Source: Variovorax paradoxus (GTDB lineage: Bacteria > Pseudomonadota > Gammaproteobacteria > Burkholderiales > Burkholderiaceae_C). Taken from it: a stretch of DNA of 64,000 nt. A program made the position numbers and the translations under genes. Within the stretch, counting starts at the first letter, position 1. Every line of letters starts with the position of its first letter. Location: positions 1,326,001 through 1,390,000 of the forward strand of contig NZ_CP045644.1 in assembly GCF_009498455.1 (NCBI RefSeq), written 5' to 3'. This document shows, piece by piece, positions 35,936 through 48,687 of the stretch. The notes beneath the pieces are model-generated. The model had not been told where the DNA came from, ran no database searches, and saw only the letters and a list, made by a program, of their open reading frames with translations.

Positions 35936-36688
35936 TTACTTGGCGTTGGCGCTGAACCACTTTTTGACGATGGCCGCGTAGGTGCCGTCGGCCTTGAGCT
36001 TCTCGATCGCGCCGTTCACGGCCTTGGTGAGCTCGGGCGTGTCCTTGCGGATGGCCATGCCGTATTCCTCGGTGGTGATCTGCTCGTCGAGCACCTTCAG
36101 GCCGCCGCGCGTGCGCACGTACTGGAAGGCGGCGGGCTTGCCGGTGACGGCGGCGTCGGCGCGGCCGATGTCCACGAGGTTGAACATCTCCTGGTTCTTC
36201 TCGACTTCCAGCAGCTGCACCTGCGGGAATTTTTCCTTCGTGTACGACACGGACTTGGTGCCCACCTGCACGCTGACCTTCTTGCCGTTGATGTCGGCCG
36301 GCTTCTTGATGGTCGTGTTGTTGTCCTTCACCATGACCACGAGGCCGCCGGCGTAGTACGGCACGGTGAAGTCGACGACCTTCTTGCGCTCGTCGGTGAT
36401 GTAGATGCCCGACACGGCCATGTCGAAGCGCTTCGAGATGAGGCCCGGCACGAGGCCCTTGAAGTCGATGTCGATCCACTCGATCTTGCGGCCCAGCGTC
36501 TTGCCGATGGCCTCGACCAGCTCGACGTCGAAGCCGGTGCGCTTGCCGTTTTCCACGAACTCCATCGGCGGGAAGGTGGCGTCGGTGGCCACGCGCAGCG
36601 GCTCGCCCTGGGCGTGTGCAGCGCCAGCGAAACCGAAGAAGGCGAGGCCGGACAGGGCGGCGGCGACGAGGGTGCGACGGGTGTTCAT
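35936..36688 (-). CDS. Polar amino acid ABC transporter substrate-binding protein
   Basis: A 250-aa receptor of the SBP_bac_3 family with signal peptide (residues 1-26, ending AAHAQG) and the family pattern LRVATDATFPPMEF, GFDVELVEAIGK and GTKSVSYTKEKF. Location within the histidine region suggests histidine, urocanate or a related amino acid as ligand. It follows the IclR gene by 53 bases in the same direction and pairs with the permease downstream. Confidence 0.9.
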   Translation of the reverse strand: MNTRRTLVAAALSGLAFFGFAGAAHAQGEPLRVATDATFPPMEFVENGKRTGFDVELVEAIGKTLGRKIEWIDIDFKGLVPGLISKRFDMAVSGIYITDERKKVVDFTVPYYAGGLVVMVKDNNTTIKKPADINGKKVSVQVGTKSVSYTKEKFPQVQLLEVEKNQEMFNLVDIGRADAAVTGKPAAFQYVRTRGGLKVLDEQITTEEYGMAIRKDTPELTKAVNGAIEKLKADGTYAAIVKKWFSANAK

Positions 36689-36741
36689 GAGAGGGCTTTC
36701 GTGGAGGTGAGGGAGAAGGGAGAAAAGAAAAAACGGTGCGG

Positions 36742-37485
36742 CTACTGCAGTGCGCGCGAGATGCGGGCCGCCGTGACGACGGTCATGTGGACCAATGCAG
36801 CTTCCATGCCTTCGACGCGCGTGAGCGGCGCCATCAGCGTGATCGCGCCGCGCAGCCGACGGCCCGCGGCCAGCACCGGTGCGCTCGCGCCCCAGACGCC
36901 GGCATCGACCTCGCCGTGCGTGACGGCATGGCCGGCGGCGCGGATGGTGTCGAGTTCGGCGGCGCGCTCGGCGCGGCGTTCGGGGGCTTCGTCGAGACCG
37001 TCGAGCAGCAGGTCGCGCGCATCGTCGGGCGCATGCGCCAGCAGGCACTTGGCGCTGGCGCCGTCGCGCGCGGGCACGCTGCGGCCGCGGTCGAAGGAGC
37101 AGCGCAGCGACTGTTCGCTGTCGATCATCTCCAGGCACACGACGCGGTCGTTCACGAGGGTGACGAGCGCCACGCTCTCGTGGCTCTGCTGCGCCAGCAC
37201 GCGCATGTCGGCGCGCGCGGCCATTACGAGGTCGGAGTTGCCGTCGAAGCCGCTGGCCAGCTGCACGCTGACGGGCCCCGGCGAGTAGCGGCCTTCGGAC
37301 TCCATCACGAAGCCCCAGCGGCGCAAGGTGGCGACCTGCCGGTACAGCGTGCTCTGCGACAGGCCCGTGGCCTGCACGAGCTCGGCCGCCGTCATCGCCG
37401 CCTTGCTTTGCGCCAGCACCGACAGCACGAACAGCGCGCGGTCGTTGTGGGCAGGAGCGTCAAGGGGGGTCGTCATCGGGGGCAA
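36742..37485 (-). CDS. IclR family transcriptional regulator
   Basis: A 247-aa IclR protein: N-terminal winged helix (residues 17-75, LSVLAQSKAAMTAAELVQATGLSQSTLYRQVATL) and an effector domain with VALVTLVNDRVVCLEMIDSEQSLR and RDGASAKCLLAH. It stands between the PhyH-type dioxygenase and the amino-acid receptor genes, all codirectional, so it may control that sub-cluster apart from HutC. Start could be the internal ATG three codons later. Confidence 0.9.
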   Translation of the reverse strand: MPPMTTPLDAPAHNDRALFVLSVLAQSKAAMTAAELVQATGLSQSTLYRQVATLRRWGFVMESEGRYSPGPVSVQLASGFDGNSDLVMAARADMRVLAQQSHESVALVTLVNDRVVCLEMIDSEQSLRCSFDRGRSVPARDGASAKCLLAHAPDDARDLLLDGLDEAPERRAERAAELDTIRAAGHAVTHGEVDAGVWGASAPVLAAGRRLRGAITLMAPLTRVEGMEAALVHMTVVTAARISRALQ

Positions 37486-37611
37486 TCGCTGGGCGGTCGA
37501 AAGTGGATGCGGCGTGCAGTATCTTGCTCGCCGTTCTCACGTCCAAGCCCGAATTCCCACGCGATGGGAATGAGCGCGTTTTTTCTTTCTACCTTCGTCT
37601 TACCCGGGGCA

Positions 37612-38451
37612 TCAGACAGCGAGCAACGGGAAGAGCGGATCGTCCATCGGCGCGCCCGCCGGGAGGCGCTCGGCCAGGCCCGGGAAATCGGGCGAGGTCT
37701 TCCAGCTGCGCGGCGCGTGGCGGATGTCGTCGCCGAGGAATCGCACCGAGAACACACGGCGCCGGTTCGGCCCCTCGACGCCGGCCGCCGCATGCAGCGT
37801 GAGCATGTGGAAGCAGACGAAGTCGCCGGGCTCGATGTCCCAGCCGACGATGGGAAAGCGCTCGCGCGCACCCTCGATGTCGGGCAGGTCTTCCAGGCTG
37901 CCTTCGGGGAACCACTTGGCGTGGTTGTCCATGAAGGTGCGCGGCATGAGCCACGGCCCCTTGTGGGAGCCGGCCACGAACTCGAGCGTGGCGGCACGCG
38001 ACACCGGATCGACCGGAATCCACATGCTGACGTTCTGCGCGCCGTCGATGTTGTAGTAGGGCTGGTCCTGGTGCCACGGCGTGCGCTGGCGCGTGCCGGG
38101 CTCCTTCACGAGCAGGTGGTCGTGGTACAGGCGCACGGTGTCCGAGCCCATGAGCCGCTGCGCGAGGGGCGCCAGCGGCGCCTCCCTGATGAAGCGGCCG
38201 AAGGCGTCGATCTCCTGCCAGTTGCAGAAGTCCTCGAAGAAGCGGCCCGGGTCGTCGGGCCGGCTCGCGACCTTGGCGCGCGGGCTGGGCGCCGCCAGGT
38301 TCGCTTCGATGCCGTCACGCAGCAGCGCGAGTTCGTCGGCCGTGAGCAGCTGGCGGATGCAGACCGCGCCGTCGCGCTGGAACTGCGCCACCAGCGCGTC
38401 GTCCACGCGTTCGCGCACGCGGCGCTGCAGGTCGGAAGCATCGAGGGTCAT
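37612..38451 (-). CDS. Phytanoyl-CoA dioxygenase (PhyH) family Fe(II)/2-oxoglutarate oxygenase
   Basis: A 279-aa non-haem iron oxygenase. The facial triad is visible as WHQDQPYYNID (His-x-Asp) and LTLHAAAG (second His), with Arg of RRVFSVRF for 2-oxoglutarate. Substrate unknown. It lies 69 bases after hutU and is followed by the IclR-receptor-permease genes, so oxidation (for instance demethylation or hydroxylation) of a histidine-related compound is conceivable but unproven. AAGGAG precedes the ATG. Confidence 0.85.
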   Translation of the reverse strand: MTLDASDLQRRVRERVDDALVAQFQRDGAVCIRQLLTADELALLRDGIEANLAAPSPRAKVASRPDDPGRFFEDFCNWQEIDAFGRFIREAPLAPLAQRLMGSDTVRLYHDHLLVKEPGTRQRTPWHQDQPYYNIDGAQNVSMWIPVDPVSRAATLEFVAGSHKGPWLMPRTFMDNHAKWFPEGSLEDLPDIEGARERFPIVGWDIEPGDFVCFHMLTLHAAAGVEGPNRRRVFSVRFLGDDIRHAPRSWKTSPDFPGLAERLPAGAPMDDPLFPLLAV

Positions 38452-38520
38452 CGTCGGGTCTCCTTTTTTTCGGGGTGTCGGGTGACCCGCTTTTTTACTG
38501 CACCTGCTGCATCACGCGAG

Positions 38521-40248
38521 TCACTTGATCATTGGCAGCTTGAGCCCTTGCTTCTTCGCCGTGGCGACCGCGATGTCGTAGCCCGCGTCGGCATGGCGCA
38601 TGACGCCAGTCGCCGGATCGTTGAAGAGCACGCGCCCGATGCGCTGGGCGGCAGCGTCGGTGCCGTCGCACACGATCACCACGCCCGAGTGCTGCGAGTA
38701 GCCCATGCCGACGCCACCGCCGTGGTGCAGGCTGACCCAGGTCGCGCCGCCCGCGGTGTTGAGCAGTGCGTTGAGCAGCGGCCAGTCGGAGACGGCGTCG
38801 GTGCCGTCCTTCATGGCTTCGGTCTCGCGGTTCGGGCTGGCGACCGAGCCGGTGTCGAGGTGGTCGCGGCCGATGACGATGGGTGCCTTCAGCTCGCCGT
38901 TCTTCACCATCTCGTTGAAGGCCAGGCCGGCGATGTGGCGCTCGCCCAGGCCGAGCCAGCAGATGCGTGCGGGCAGGCCCTGGAAGGCGATGCGCTCGCG
39001 CGCCATGTCGAGCCAGCGGTGCGTGTGGGTGTTCTCGGGGAACAGCTCCTTGATCTTGGCGTCGGTCTTGTAGATGTCTTCCGGATCGCCCGAAAGCGCC
39101 ACCCAGCGGAACGGGCCCTTGCCTTCGCAGAACAGGGGACGGATGTAGGCCGGCACGAAGCCGGGGAAGTCGAACGCGTTCTTCACGCCTTCGTCAAACG
39201 CGACTTGGCGGATGTTGTTGCCGTAGTCGACCGTGGGAATGCCCATGGCCTGGAAGTCGAGCATGGCCTGCACGTGCACGGCGCACGACTTCGCGGCGGC
39301 CTTCTTGAGCGCGTCGTGTTGCGACACATCCTTCATCGCGGCCTGCCACTGCGGCACGGTCCAGCCCGAGGGCAGGTAGCCGTTGATCAGGTCGTGCGCG
39401 GAGGTCTGGTCGGTCACGAGGTCGGGCTTGAGGCCGCCGGCGTTGGCGCGCTTCACGAGTTCCGGAAGGATGTCGGCGGCGTTGCCCAGCAGCGCGATCG
39501 ACACCGCTTCCTTGGCATCGCAGTGCTGCTTGATCAGCTCGAAGGCATGGTCGATGTCGCGCGCCTGCTTGTCGACGTAGCGCGTGCGCAGGCGGAAGTC
39601 GATGCTCGACTGCTGGCACTCGATGTTGAGCGACACGGCGCCGGCCAGCGTGGCGGCGAGCGGCTGTGCGCCGCCCATGCCGCCGAGGCCCGCCGTCAGG
39701 ATCCACTTGCCCGCGAGGCTGTTGTTGTAGTGCTGGCGGCCGGCTTCGACGAAGGTCTCGAAGGTGCCTTGCACGATGCCCTGGCTGCCGATGTAGATCC
39801 AGCTGCCCGCCGTCATCTGGCCGTACATGAAGAGGCCCTGGCGGTCGAGTTCGTTGAAGTGTTCCCAGTTGGCCCACTTCGGCACGAGGTTCGAATTGGC
39901 GAGCAGCACGCGCGGCGCGTTCTCGTGCGTCTTGAACACGCCTACGGGCTTGCCCGATTGGATGAGCAAGGTCTCGTCGTCTTCGAGTTCCTTCAGCGAC
40001 GCGAGGATCTGGTCGTAGCAGGCCCAGTCGCGCGCGGCGCGGCCGATGCCGCCGTACACCACGAGATCCTGCGGCCGCTCGGCCACCTCGGCGTCGAGGT
40101 TGTTCTGCAGCATGCGGAACGGCGCTTCGGTGAGCCAGCTCTTGCAGTTCAGTTCGGTGCCGCGCGGGGCGCGGATCACGCGGGTCGGGTCATGGCGCGG
40201 GTCGGCGGCGGCGTTGGTGTTCAGGGCGAATTTGTCGGGTGCGTTCAT
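38521..40248 (-). CDS. hutU: Urocanate hydratase HutU
   Basis: A 575-aa NAD-dependent hydratase that turns urocanate into 4-imidazolone-5-propionate. [15 protein letters not shown] is the NAD-binding loop; [13 protein letters not shown] carries the conserved Cys; [34 protein letters not shown] and [13 protein letters not shown] are family blocks. The N-terminus has ~15 extra residues relative to the common ~560-aa form. It follows hutH by 42 bases. Confidence 0.96.
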   Translation of the reverse strand: MNAPDKFALNTNAAADPRHDPTRVIRAPRGTELNCKSWLTEAPFRMLQNNLDAEVAERPQDLVVYGGIGRAARDWACYDQILASLKELEDDETLLIQSGKPVGVFKTHENAPRVLLANSNLVPKWANWEHFNELDRQGLFMYGQMTAGSWIYIGSQGIVQGTFETFVEAGRQHYNNSLAGKWILTAGLGGMGGAQPLAATLAGAVSLNIECQQSSIDFRLRTRYVDKQARDIDHAFELIKQHCDAKEAVSIALLGNAADILPELVKRANAGGLKPDLVTDQTSAHDLINGYLPSGWTVPQWQAAMKDVSQHDALKKAAAKSCAVHVQAMLDFQAMGIPTVDYGNNIRQVAFDEGVKNAFDFPGFVPAYIRPLFCEGKGPFRWVALSGDPEDIYKTDAKIKELFPENTHTHRWLDMARERIAFQGLPARICWLGLGERHIAGLAFNEMVKNGELKAPIVIGRDHLDTGSVASPNRETEAMKDGTDAVSDWPLLNALLNTAGGATWVSLHHGGGVGMGYSQHSGVVIVCDGTDAAAQRIGRVLFNDPATGVMRHADAGYDIAVATAKKQGLKLPMIK

Positions 40249-40290
40249 GGCGTGGTTCTCCTTGTCGGGTGGGCAGACGGACGGTTCGGA

Positions 40291-41853
40291 TTACTTGGCG
40301 TGGCTGGGCAGGATGTCGAGCAGCGCGGCCGGCAGGTCGGCCGCGAGCGCCCACAGGCGCATGGCTTCGATGTCGGGTGCGAGGTAGCGGTCGCGCTCGA
40401 GGAAGGCGACCTTCTGGCGGATGCGGGCGAACTCGGCTTCGACCAGCGGCGAGCTCTTGAGCCCGCGTTTCAGTTCGATGCCTTGCGCGGCAGCCATCGC
40501 TTCGATGCCGACGACGACTGCCGTGTTGTTGACCATGTCGCCGAGGCGGCGCGCCGCGAAGGTGGCCATCGACACATGGTCTTCCTGGTTGGCCGAGGTC
40601 GGCAGGCTGTCGACGCTGGCGGGGTGCGCGTGCGACTTGTTTTCCGACGCGAGCGCGGCGGCCGTGACCTGCGCGATCATGAAGCCGGAGTTCAGGCCGC
40701 CGTCGCGCACGAGGAAGGGCGGCAGGCCCGAGAGGCCGCTGTCGAGCAACAGCGCGAGGCGGCGCTCGGCAATGGCGCCGACTTCGCTCACGGCCAACGC
40801 AATGATGTCGGCCGCGAAGGCGACCGGCTCGGCGTGGAAGTTGCCGCCCGAGATCACCTCGCCCGTGTCGCAGAACACCAGCGGGTTGTCCGATGCGGCG
40901 TTGGCTTCGATGACCAGCACGCGCGAGGCGTGGGCCAGGTTGTCGAGGCAGGCGCCCATCACTTGGGGAATGCAGCGCACCGAGTACGGGTCTTGCACGC
41001 GGCCGCAGTCGGCGTGCGACGGCACGATCTCGCTGCCGTCGAGCAGCGTGCGCACGGCGCCGGCGACGGCGATCTGGCCGGGCTGGCCGCGTGCGGCGTG
41101 GATGCGCGCGTCGAAGGGCTTGATCGAACCCTGGATCGCTTCGAGCGACAGCGCGCCCGACATCAGCGCGGCGGCAAACACGTCTTCGGCGCCGAACAGG
41201 CCGGCCAGCGCCAGCGCGGTCGACACCTGCGTGCCGTTGAGCAGCGCCAGGCCTTCCTTGGGGCCGAGCACGAAGGGTTCGAGGCCGATGCTGCGCATCG
41301 CCTCGGCGCCGCTCACCTTCCGGCCGTCGGCCAGCGTGGCTTCGCCTTCGCCGATGAGCACGCAGGCCATGTGGGCCAGCGGCGCGAGGTCGCCCGAGGC
41401 GCCGACCGAGCCCTTGCACGGAATGCTGGGCGTGACGCTCGCGTTGAACAGCGCCAGCAGCGCATCGACCAGCGCGGGCCGCACGCCCGAGTGGCCGCGC
41501 GCCAGGCTCACGGCCTTGGTCGCGAGGATCATGCGCACCACCGGCGCGGCCAGTGGTTCGCCGGTGCCCACGCTGTGCGACAGCACGAGGTTGCGCTGCA
41601 GCTCGGCCAGGTGGTCGTTGCCGATGCGCGTGCTCGCGAGCTTGCCGAAACCGGTGTTGATGCCGTAGACCACCTCGTCGTTCTCGACGATGTGGCGCAC
41701 CGCGGCCTCGGCCTTCTGCATGCCATCGAGCACCGACGGGTCGAGCGCAAGGCGCACGCCGCCGGCCTGGATGCGTCGCAGCATCGCAAGGTCGACCTTG
41801 CCGGGCGTGAGGGTCAGGGTGGCGTTGGAGGTGGCGGTGTGATTGCTTGGCAT
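40291..41853 (-). CDS. hutH: Histidine ammonia-lyase HutH
   Basis: A 520-aa lyase that converts histidine to urocanate. The self-forming MIO electrophile is at Ala152-Ser153-Gly154 in [27 protein letters not shown] near residue 61 and the late block NQEDHVSM are also diagnostic. I start it at the ATG 41851-41853 (MPSNHTA); the frame is open to a TTG at 41871 that lies within the HutC operator and is unlikely to be used. Confidence 0.96.
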   Translation of the reverse strand: MPSNHTATSNATLTLTPGKVDLAMLRRIQAGGVRLALDPSVLDGMQKAEAAVRHIVENDEVVYGINTGFGKLASTRIGNDHLAELQRNLVLSHSVGTGEPLAAPVVRMILATKAVSLARGHSGVRPALVDALLALFNASVTPSIPCKGSVGASGDLAPLAHMACVLIGEGEATLADGRKVSGAEAMRSIGLEPFVLGPKEGLALLNGTQVSTALALAGLFGAEDVFAAALMSGALSLEAIQGSIKPFDARIHAARGQPGQIAVAGAVRTLLDGSEIVPSHADCGRVQDPYSVRCIPQVMGACLDNLAHASRVLVIEANAASDNPLVFCDTGEVISGGNFHAEPVAFAADIIALAVSEVGAIAERRLALLLDSGLSGLPPFLVRDGGLNSGFMIAQVTAAALASENKSHAHPASVDSLPTSANQEDHVSMATFAARRLGDMVNNTAVVVGIEAMAAAQGIELKRGLKSSPLVEAEFARIRQKVAFLERDRYLAPDIEAMRLWALAADLPAALLDILPSHAK

Positions 41854-41860
41854 GTGAACC

Positions 41861-41870
41861 TGTCTATACA
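41861..41870. promoter_or_regulatory. HutC-type operator upstream of hutH
   Basis: TGTCTATACA, eight bases before the hutH ATG, flanked as CC..AG. It fits the GTxTAxAC consensus of the HutC branch of GntR regulators, and hutC is the adjacent gene. On the minus strand it includes TATAGA, a possible -10 hexamer, so bound HutC would block RNA polymerase. Confidence 0.7.
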
Positions 41871-41917
41871 AGTGGTTGCGAGAGAAAACGTAGGCCTCTG
41901 AGGGTCGAAAAAAAGGG

Positions 41918-42655
41918 TTAGCCGAACGTGGGGTTGCCGTCGGCTTTGAAACGGCTGCCCAGGCTGTAGCGCGACGCGGGATGCAGGCAGCGCACCCAGG
42001 TCACGGGCGTGTTGCGGATCCAGGTGCGGCGCGTCAGCAGCAGGCACGGGTCGGTGGGCGCCATCGCGAGCCGCTCGGCCTGTTCGGCACTGGGCAGCAC
42101 GGCATCGACGACGTGTTCGATCTGGTCGAAGGGCACGTGGCGCACGAGGTATTCGCTGGGCGGCACGACCGTGAAGTCCTGTTCGAGAAAGTCGGGCACG
42201 ACCTGCGGGTTGACGTAGCGCTCTTCGAGCTGCACGGGCGTGTCGTTGTCCAGGTGCAGGCAGGCGCTGTGGAACACCGAGTCGCCCGCGCGCAGGTCGA
42301 GCCAGGCGGCCACGTCGGGCGAGGCCGCGAGGCGCTCGACCGCGAGCATCTCGCAGCGATAGTCGTGGCCGCGCTGGCGGATTTCGCTGGCGATGTTGGC
42401 GATCTGCAGCAGCGTCGATTGCGGCTTGTTCTCGGCCACGAAGCTGCCGACACCGGCCACGCGCACGATGCGGCCCTGCTCCATGAGCTCGCGCAGGGCG
42501 CGGTTCACGGTCATGCGCGCCATGCCGAACTGCGCGACCAGCTCGTTCTCGGAAGGCAGGCGGTGGCCGGGCGGCCACGTGCCGTCCTGGATCTTGCGGG
42601 AGATGTGATCCTTGACTTGCGCATAGAGCGCGAGGGACGGCAGGTCACGTTTCAT
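41918..42655 (-). CDS. hutC: Histidine utilisation repressor HutC (GntR family)
   Basis: A 245-aa regulator: GntR winged helix (residues 8-75, [48 protein letters not shown]) followed by a UTRA ligand domain that in HutC binds urocanate. [25 protein letters not shown] is typical of HutC. Three matching operators occur in the window. It lies between the ABC ATPase gene and hutH, so it probably represses its own operon. Confidence 0.94.
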   Translation of the reverse strand: MKRDLPSLALYAQVKDHISRKIQDGTWPPGHRLPSENELVAQFGMARMTVNRALRELMEQGRIVRVAGVGSFVAENKPQSTLLQIANIASEIRQRGHDYRCEMLAVERLAASPDVAAWLDLRAGDSVFHSACLHLDNDTPVQLEERYVNPQVVPDFLEQDFTVVPPSEYLVRHVPFDQIEHVVDAVLPSAEQAERLAMAPTDPCLLLTRRTWIRNTPVTWVRCLHPASRYSLGSRFKADGNPTFG

Positions 42656-42677
42656 CGTGCGGGCCCGTTCGGGTCTT

Positions 42678-42791
42678 GCTCCTTCCCCCTCTGGGGGAAG
42701 GTTGGGATGGGGCAGCCGCGGCGTACCAAACCGGCGCAGCGCATCCTTGAGGCCGTCGTGCCCCACCCTGCCCTCCCCAGAGGGGAGGGAG
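42678..42791. repeat. REPIN-like two-hairpin repeat R7 (subtype B)
   Basis: Left arm GCTCCTTCCCCCTCTGGGGG then AAGGTTGGGATGGGG; right arm CCCCACCCTGCCCTCCCCAG with AGGGGAGGGAG. Shares the GGCCGTCGTGCCCCA spacer end with R6. It occupies most of the 174-base gap between the NitT-type ATPase gene and hutC, 22 bases before the hutC start. Confidence 0.87.
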
Positions 42792-42829
42792 AAAGAAGAC
42801 GAGGAGCCCACGACGCCTGGTGATTCATC

Positions 42830-43620
<791 letters not shown>

Positions 43621-43621
<1 letters not shown>

Positions 43622-44490
43622 CACAGTGCAGCCCATGCAAACAGACGGCGATTCATCGCCTTGAAAGCGAAGTCGGACAGCAGGCCGATGACGCCGATCA
43701 CGATGATCCCGAAGATGATCTGCCCGGTGTTCAGCAGCGCCTGGCTGTCGGTGATCATGTGGCCGATGCCCGACGAGGAGCCGATGAGTTCGGCCACGAT
43801 CACATACGTCCAGGCCCAGCCCAGCACGAGGCGCAGCGTTTCGGCGATGCCCGGTGCGGCGCCCGGAATGAGCACGCGCGCCACGATGCCGCGGCTGTTG
43901 GCGCCCAGCGTGTAGGCGGCCTCGACGAGGTCGCGCCGCGCGCCGCCCACGGTAACGGCCACCATCAGCACGATCTGGAAGAACGAGCCGATGAAGATCA
44001 CCAGCAGCTTCTGCATTTCGCCCAGGCCCGCCCACAGGATGAGCAGCGGAATGAACGCCGAGGCCGGCAGGTAGCGGCAGAACGAGACGAAGGGCTCGAA
44101 GAAAGCCTCGACCGTCTTCCAGGTGCCCATGGCCACGCCCAGCGGCACCGCGAGCACGGCCGCCAGCAGGAAGCCGCCGAACACGCGCCACACGGTCATG
44201 CCGATGTCGCCGATGAAGCCGTACTCGGTGAAGAGCAGCCAGCCCTCCTTGACCATCGTGATCGGGCTCGCCAGGAAGGTGGGCGACACGAAGCCGCCCA
44301 GCGTGGCGATGCCCCACACCACCACGAAGAGCACGAAGAAGCCGAGCCCCAGCATCGTGCGCGCGGACGCGCTGATGGGTTCGAGCGGCGCGAACACGCG
44401 ACGCCGCACGGGGGCTGCGGGCGGCGGCGCCTCGGCGCGCGCCGGCGCGGCGGTCATCGGTTGCATCTGCGGCAAGGCCTTACTTGACAT
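43621..44490 (-). CDS. NitT/TauT-type ABC transporter permease
   Basis: A 289-aa permease with a basic Pro-rich cytosolic N-terminus (to about residue 40) and six membrane helices; the coupling loop EAAYTLGANSRGIVARVLIPGAAPGI is clear. Start overlaps the receptor stop by 11 bases; an internal ATG (MQPMTAAPAR) eight codons later is an alternative. Works with the ATPase and receptor on either side. Confidence 0.9.
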
Positions 44491-45445
44491 AGCTGGCGTC
44501 GAAGGTGGCGGCGTAGTCTTCCGGCGCCTTGCGGATCACGCCGGCCTCCAGCAGGATGGCTGCGGCTTCCTTCATGAAGCTGGTGAGCTCGCCCGCAAAG
44601 AACTTCTGGTTGGCGGCCTTGTCCTGCCAGCGCAGGTAGGCCGACGACTTGGCGAACTGCTCGCCGCTTTGCTTGACGGCCGAGCCCATGAGCTCGTTCG
44701 ACTTGGCCGGGTCGGCCTTGATCATGTCGAGCGCGTCGAAGTACGACTTGGTGAGCGCGGCGGCGGCCTTGGGGTTGGCCTTGAGCCAGGTGGGCGCGCA
44801 GCCGACGGTGTCCATCACCATCGGGTAGTCGAGCGTGGTGGCCAAAATCTTGCCGGCGGCCGGGTTGGCGCGCACGGTCGAGAGGTAGGGCTCGTAGGTC
44901 ATGGCGGCGTCGTTCTGGCCGGCCACGAAGGCCTGCGCGGCGGGCTGCGGCTCGAGCGAAACCACCTTGACGTCCTTCAGCGTCATGCCGTTCTTGCTGA
45001 GCATCCAGGCCAGGCCGAAGTACGGCGCGGTGCCCGGGGCGCTCACGCCGATGCTCTTGCCCTTGAGGTCGGCAAAGCTCTTCACGTCGTTGCGCACGGC
45101 CAGGCCGTCGGCGCCGTAGGACTTGTCCATCTGGAAGATCTGCACGATCGGCACGCCGTTGGCGTTCCAAGCCACGTGCGTCTCCACGGTGGTGGCCGCG
45201 CACTGGATCGCGCCGGCGGCCAGCGCCAGGTGGCGGTCCTTCTGCGGGATCATCTTGAGTTCGACGTCCAGGCCGTTCTTCTTGAAGATGCCGGCCTTGT
45301 CGGCCAGCGAGAGCGGCGCAAAGCCGGTCCAGCCGGACATGCCGAGCGAAATCTTCGTGTCCTGGGCGGCGGCCGTTCCGGCCATGCCCGCTGCACATGC
45401 ACCTGCTGCCAGCAGCGAAGCGACTTTCACAACTACCTTGACCAT
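44480..45445 (-). CDS. NitT/TauT-type ABC transporter substrate-binding protein of the hut region
   Basis: A 321-aa receptor with signal peptide (residues 1-27, ending GTAAAQ) and the SsuA/ThiY-like fold: TKISLGMSGWTGFAPLSLADKAGIFKKNGLDVEL, SFADLKGKSIGVSAPGTAPYF. As the first gene of a run ending in hutC-hutH-hutU, with HutC-type sites in its promoter region, it likely takes up a histidine pathway substrate. Ligand is inference. Confidence 0.88.
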   Translation of the reverse strand: MVKVVVKVASLLAAGACAAGMAGTAAAQDTKISLGMSGWTGFAPLSLADKAGIFKKNGLDVELKMIPQKDRHLALAAGAIQCAATTVETHVAWNANGVPIVQIFQMDKSYGADGLAVRNDVKSFADLKGKSIGVSAPGTAPYFGLAWMLSKNGMTLKDVKVVSLEPQPAAQAFVAGQNDAAMTYEPYLSTVRANPAAGKILATTLDYPMVMDTVGCAPTWLKANPKAAAALTKSYFDALDMIKADPAKSNELMGSAVKQSGEQFAKSSAYLRWQDKAANQKFFAGELTSFMKEAAAILLEAGVIRKAPEDYAATFDASYVK

Positions 45446-45543
45446 GGGGACTCCTGGTTCCATTTTTTGAGAGAGATGACTCGGCGATACATGCCCAGGG
45501 GATATGGACAGCACGCCTCGGATTGTTGCCAGGCGCCCCAACT

Positions 45544-45553
45544 TGTCTATACA
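45544..45553. promoter_or_regulatory. HutC-type operator in the importer promoter
   Basis: TGTCTATACA, identical to the ten-base core upstream of hutH, here flanked CT..GG, about 100 bases before the receptor gene start. Confidence 0.68.
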
Positions 45554-45608
45554 GGATAACCCGAAAGTCCTGTTTCGGTGCATTTCCGAGAGAAGCGCAC
45601 CAGTTTGC

Positions 45609-45618
45609 TGTCTAGACA
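45609..45618. promoter_or_regulatory. Second HutC-type operator in the importer promoter
   Basis: TGTCTAGACA, a perfect ten-base palindrome matching the same GTxTAxAC consensus, 65 bases (about six helical turns) from the first site, which would suit looping or cooperative binding. Confidence 0.6.
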
Positions 45619-45751
45619 AGAGGGGTGCCGGGACGGCGTTCACCATTGCAAACGCCGTGCCACAGTCAGATCGGGGCCGCTGGGGGACAATCGGCGTCCG
45701 CCCCGGCTCCGGCCCTTTTCTCCCCTCTCTCCCGCCTTTCGCACCCCGCCT

Positions 45752-47662
<1,911 letters not shown>

Positions 47663-47672
47663 GCTTCTCCGG

Positions 47673-48575
47673 CTAGAGCAGCCGCGCCGCCTTCGAGAAA
47701 TCGATGGACGCGAGCACCGCGGCGCGCATGGCCGTCAGCAGGTGGCGCTCGTCGTTGGCGCGCTTCTGGAAGGTGTAGGTCAGCGCGGGCAAAGCCTGGC
47801 GGGTCTTCAGGATGCGCAGGTCGCCGCGGCGCGACAGCAGGCGCGCCCAGCCTTCCGGCAAAAACCCGACACCGATCCCCTCGATCAGCAGGCCCGCGAC
47901 GGCGCCCCAGCTGTTGCAGCTGAGGCGGTGCGGCGCCTCGAGGTTCTCGGCCATGAGCCATTCATCGAGCAGGCGGCTGGTGCCCGCGCCAGGGGGCTGC
48001 GTCACGATGGGGTGTTGCGCAAGCAGCGACGCGCCGAGGATCGTGCTTTTGCCCACGAGCGCGGGCGCGGCCACCCACACGAAATGCGCCTGGCCGACGG
48101 TGTGCGACGAGATCAGTCCGTGGTGCGGTGAGCGCCCGGCGATCACCGCGCAGTCGAGTTCGCCGTTGCGAAGGCGCTCGTCCAGCGCCGAGCCGAAATT
48201 GACGTGCGGCTCCAGGCGCAGGTCAGGCAGGTGCCGCCCCACGTGCGCGACGAGCTGGGGCAGCCAGGTCAGCGCGCTCAGCTCGCCGATGCCGAAGGTG
48301 CAGCGCCCACCGAGGCTGGCGGGTGCGCCGATCGACCGCTTCGTTTCGTCGGCCGCCAGCAGCAAAGCGGCGGCGCGCGGCAGGAAGCGCTCGCCCGCGT
48401 CCGTGAGCGTGGCCCGCTGCCCGGCGCGGTCGAACAGCGGCGCGCCGAGCGAGACCTCGAGCTCGGCCAGTCGCTTGGACAGCGACGAGGTCGACAGATG
48501 CAGCCGCTGCGCCGCGAGCGCAAAACTGGCGCAGGTCGCGGCCCAGTAGAAGGCCTCCAGTTGCTTCAGCGTCAT
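47673..48575 (-). CDS. LysR family regulator of the hydroxyacid oxidase operon
   Basis: A 300-aa LTTR: HTH in MTLKQLEAFYWAATCASFALAAQRLHLSTSSLSKRLAELE (residues 1-40) and an effector domain with WLPQLVAHVGRHLPDLRLEPHV. It is divergent from the FMN oxidase gene with a strongly structured 112-base promoter between them, so it probably governs that gene. Confidence 0.9.
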   Translation of the reverse strand: MTLKQLEAFYWAATCASFALAAQRLHLSTSSLSKRLAELEVSLGAPLFDRAGQRATLTDAGERFLPRAAALLLAADETKRSIGAPASLGGRCTFGIGELSALTWLPQLVAHVGRHLPDLRLEPHVNFGSALDERLRNGELDCAVIAGRSPHHGLISSHTVGQAHFVWVAAPALVGKSTILGASLLAQHPIVTQPPGAGTSRLLDEWLMAENLEAPHRLSCNSWGAVAGLLIEGIGVGFLPEGWARLLSRRGDLRILKTRQALPALTYTFQKRANDERHLLTAMRAAVLASIDFSKAARLL

Positions 48576-48590
48576 GCGCCGTCTCCCTCT

Positions 48591-48639
48591 GTCATTTCGA
48601 AAAAAGCGAAATGACAAATTACCATAAATTCGCTTTTTT
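48591..48639. promoter_or_regulatory. Two overlapping inverted repeats in the LysR/oxidase promoter
   Basis: GTCATTTCG (48591-48599) and CGAAATGAC (48607-48615) form a nine-base dyad with a seven-base spacer. The overlapping AAAAAAGCGAA (48600-48610) pairs with TTCGCTTTTTT (48629-48639), an eleven-base dyad. The region is AT-rich. Such nested dyads fit a LysR site with an activation and a repression state. Confidence 0.6.
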
Positions 48640-48687
48640 AAAACCTTCTGCCCCCCTACAGTCCGCGCGGACCGAACGACTGACTGG

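Larger units (their letters stand above)
45446..45751. promoter_or_regulatory. Divergent region between the hut importer and recQ
   Basis: About 306 bases without a gene. It holds two HutC-type operators (45544-45553 and 45609-45618). The stretch from ~45680 to 45751 is pyrimidine-rich and leads to the recQ GTG; nothing else is recognisable. Confidence 0.6.

Noticed and set aside
38460..38500. Hairpin with T run after hutU (CGGGTGACCCG then TTTTTT)
   Set aside because: The stem has only four pairs, the T run is on the plus strand while all genes here are on the minus strand.
36736..41901. A plus-strand open frame of 1721 codons
   Set aside because: It is antisense to iclR, phyH, hutU and hutH. 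In very GC-rich genes the antisense frames are often open; composition is His/Arg/Ala-rich with no domain.
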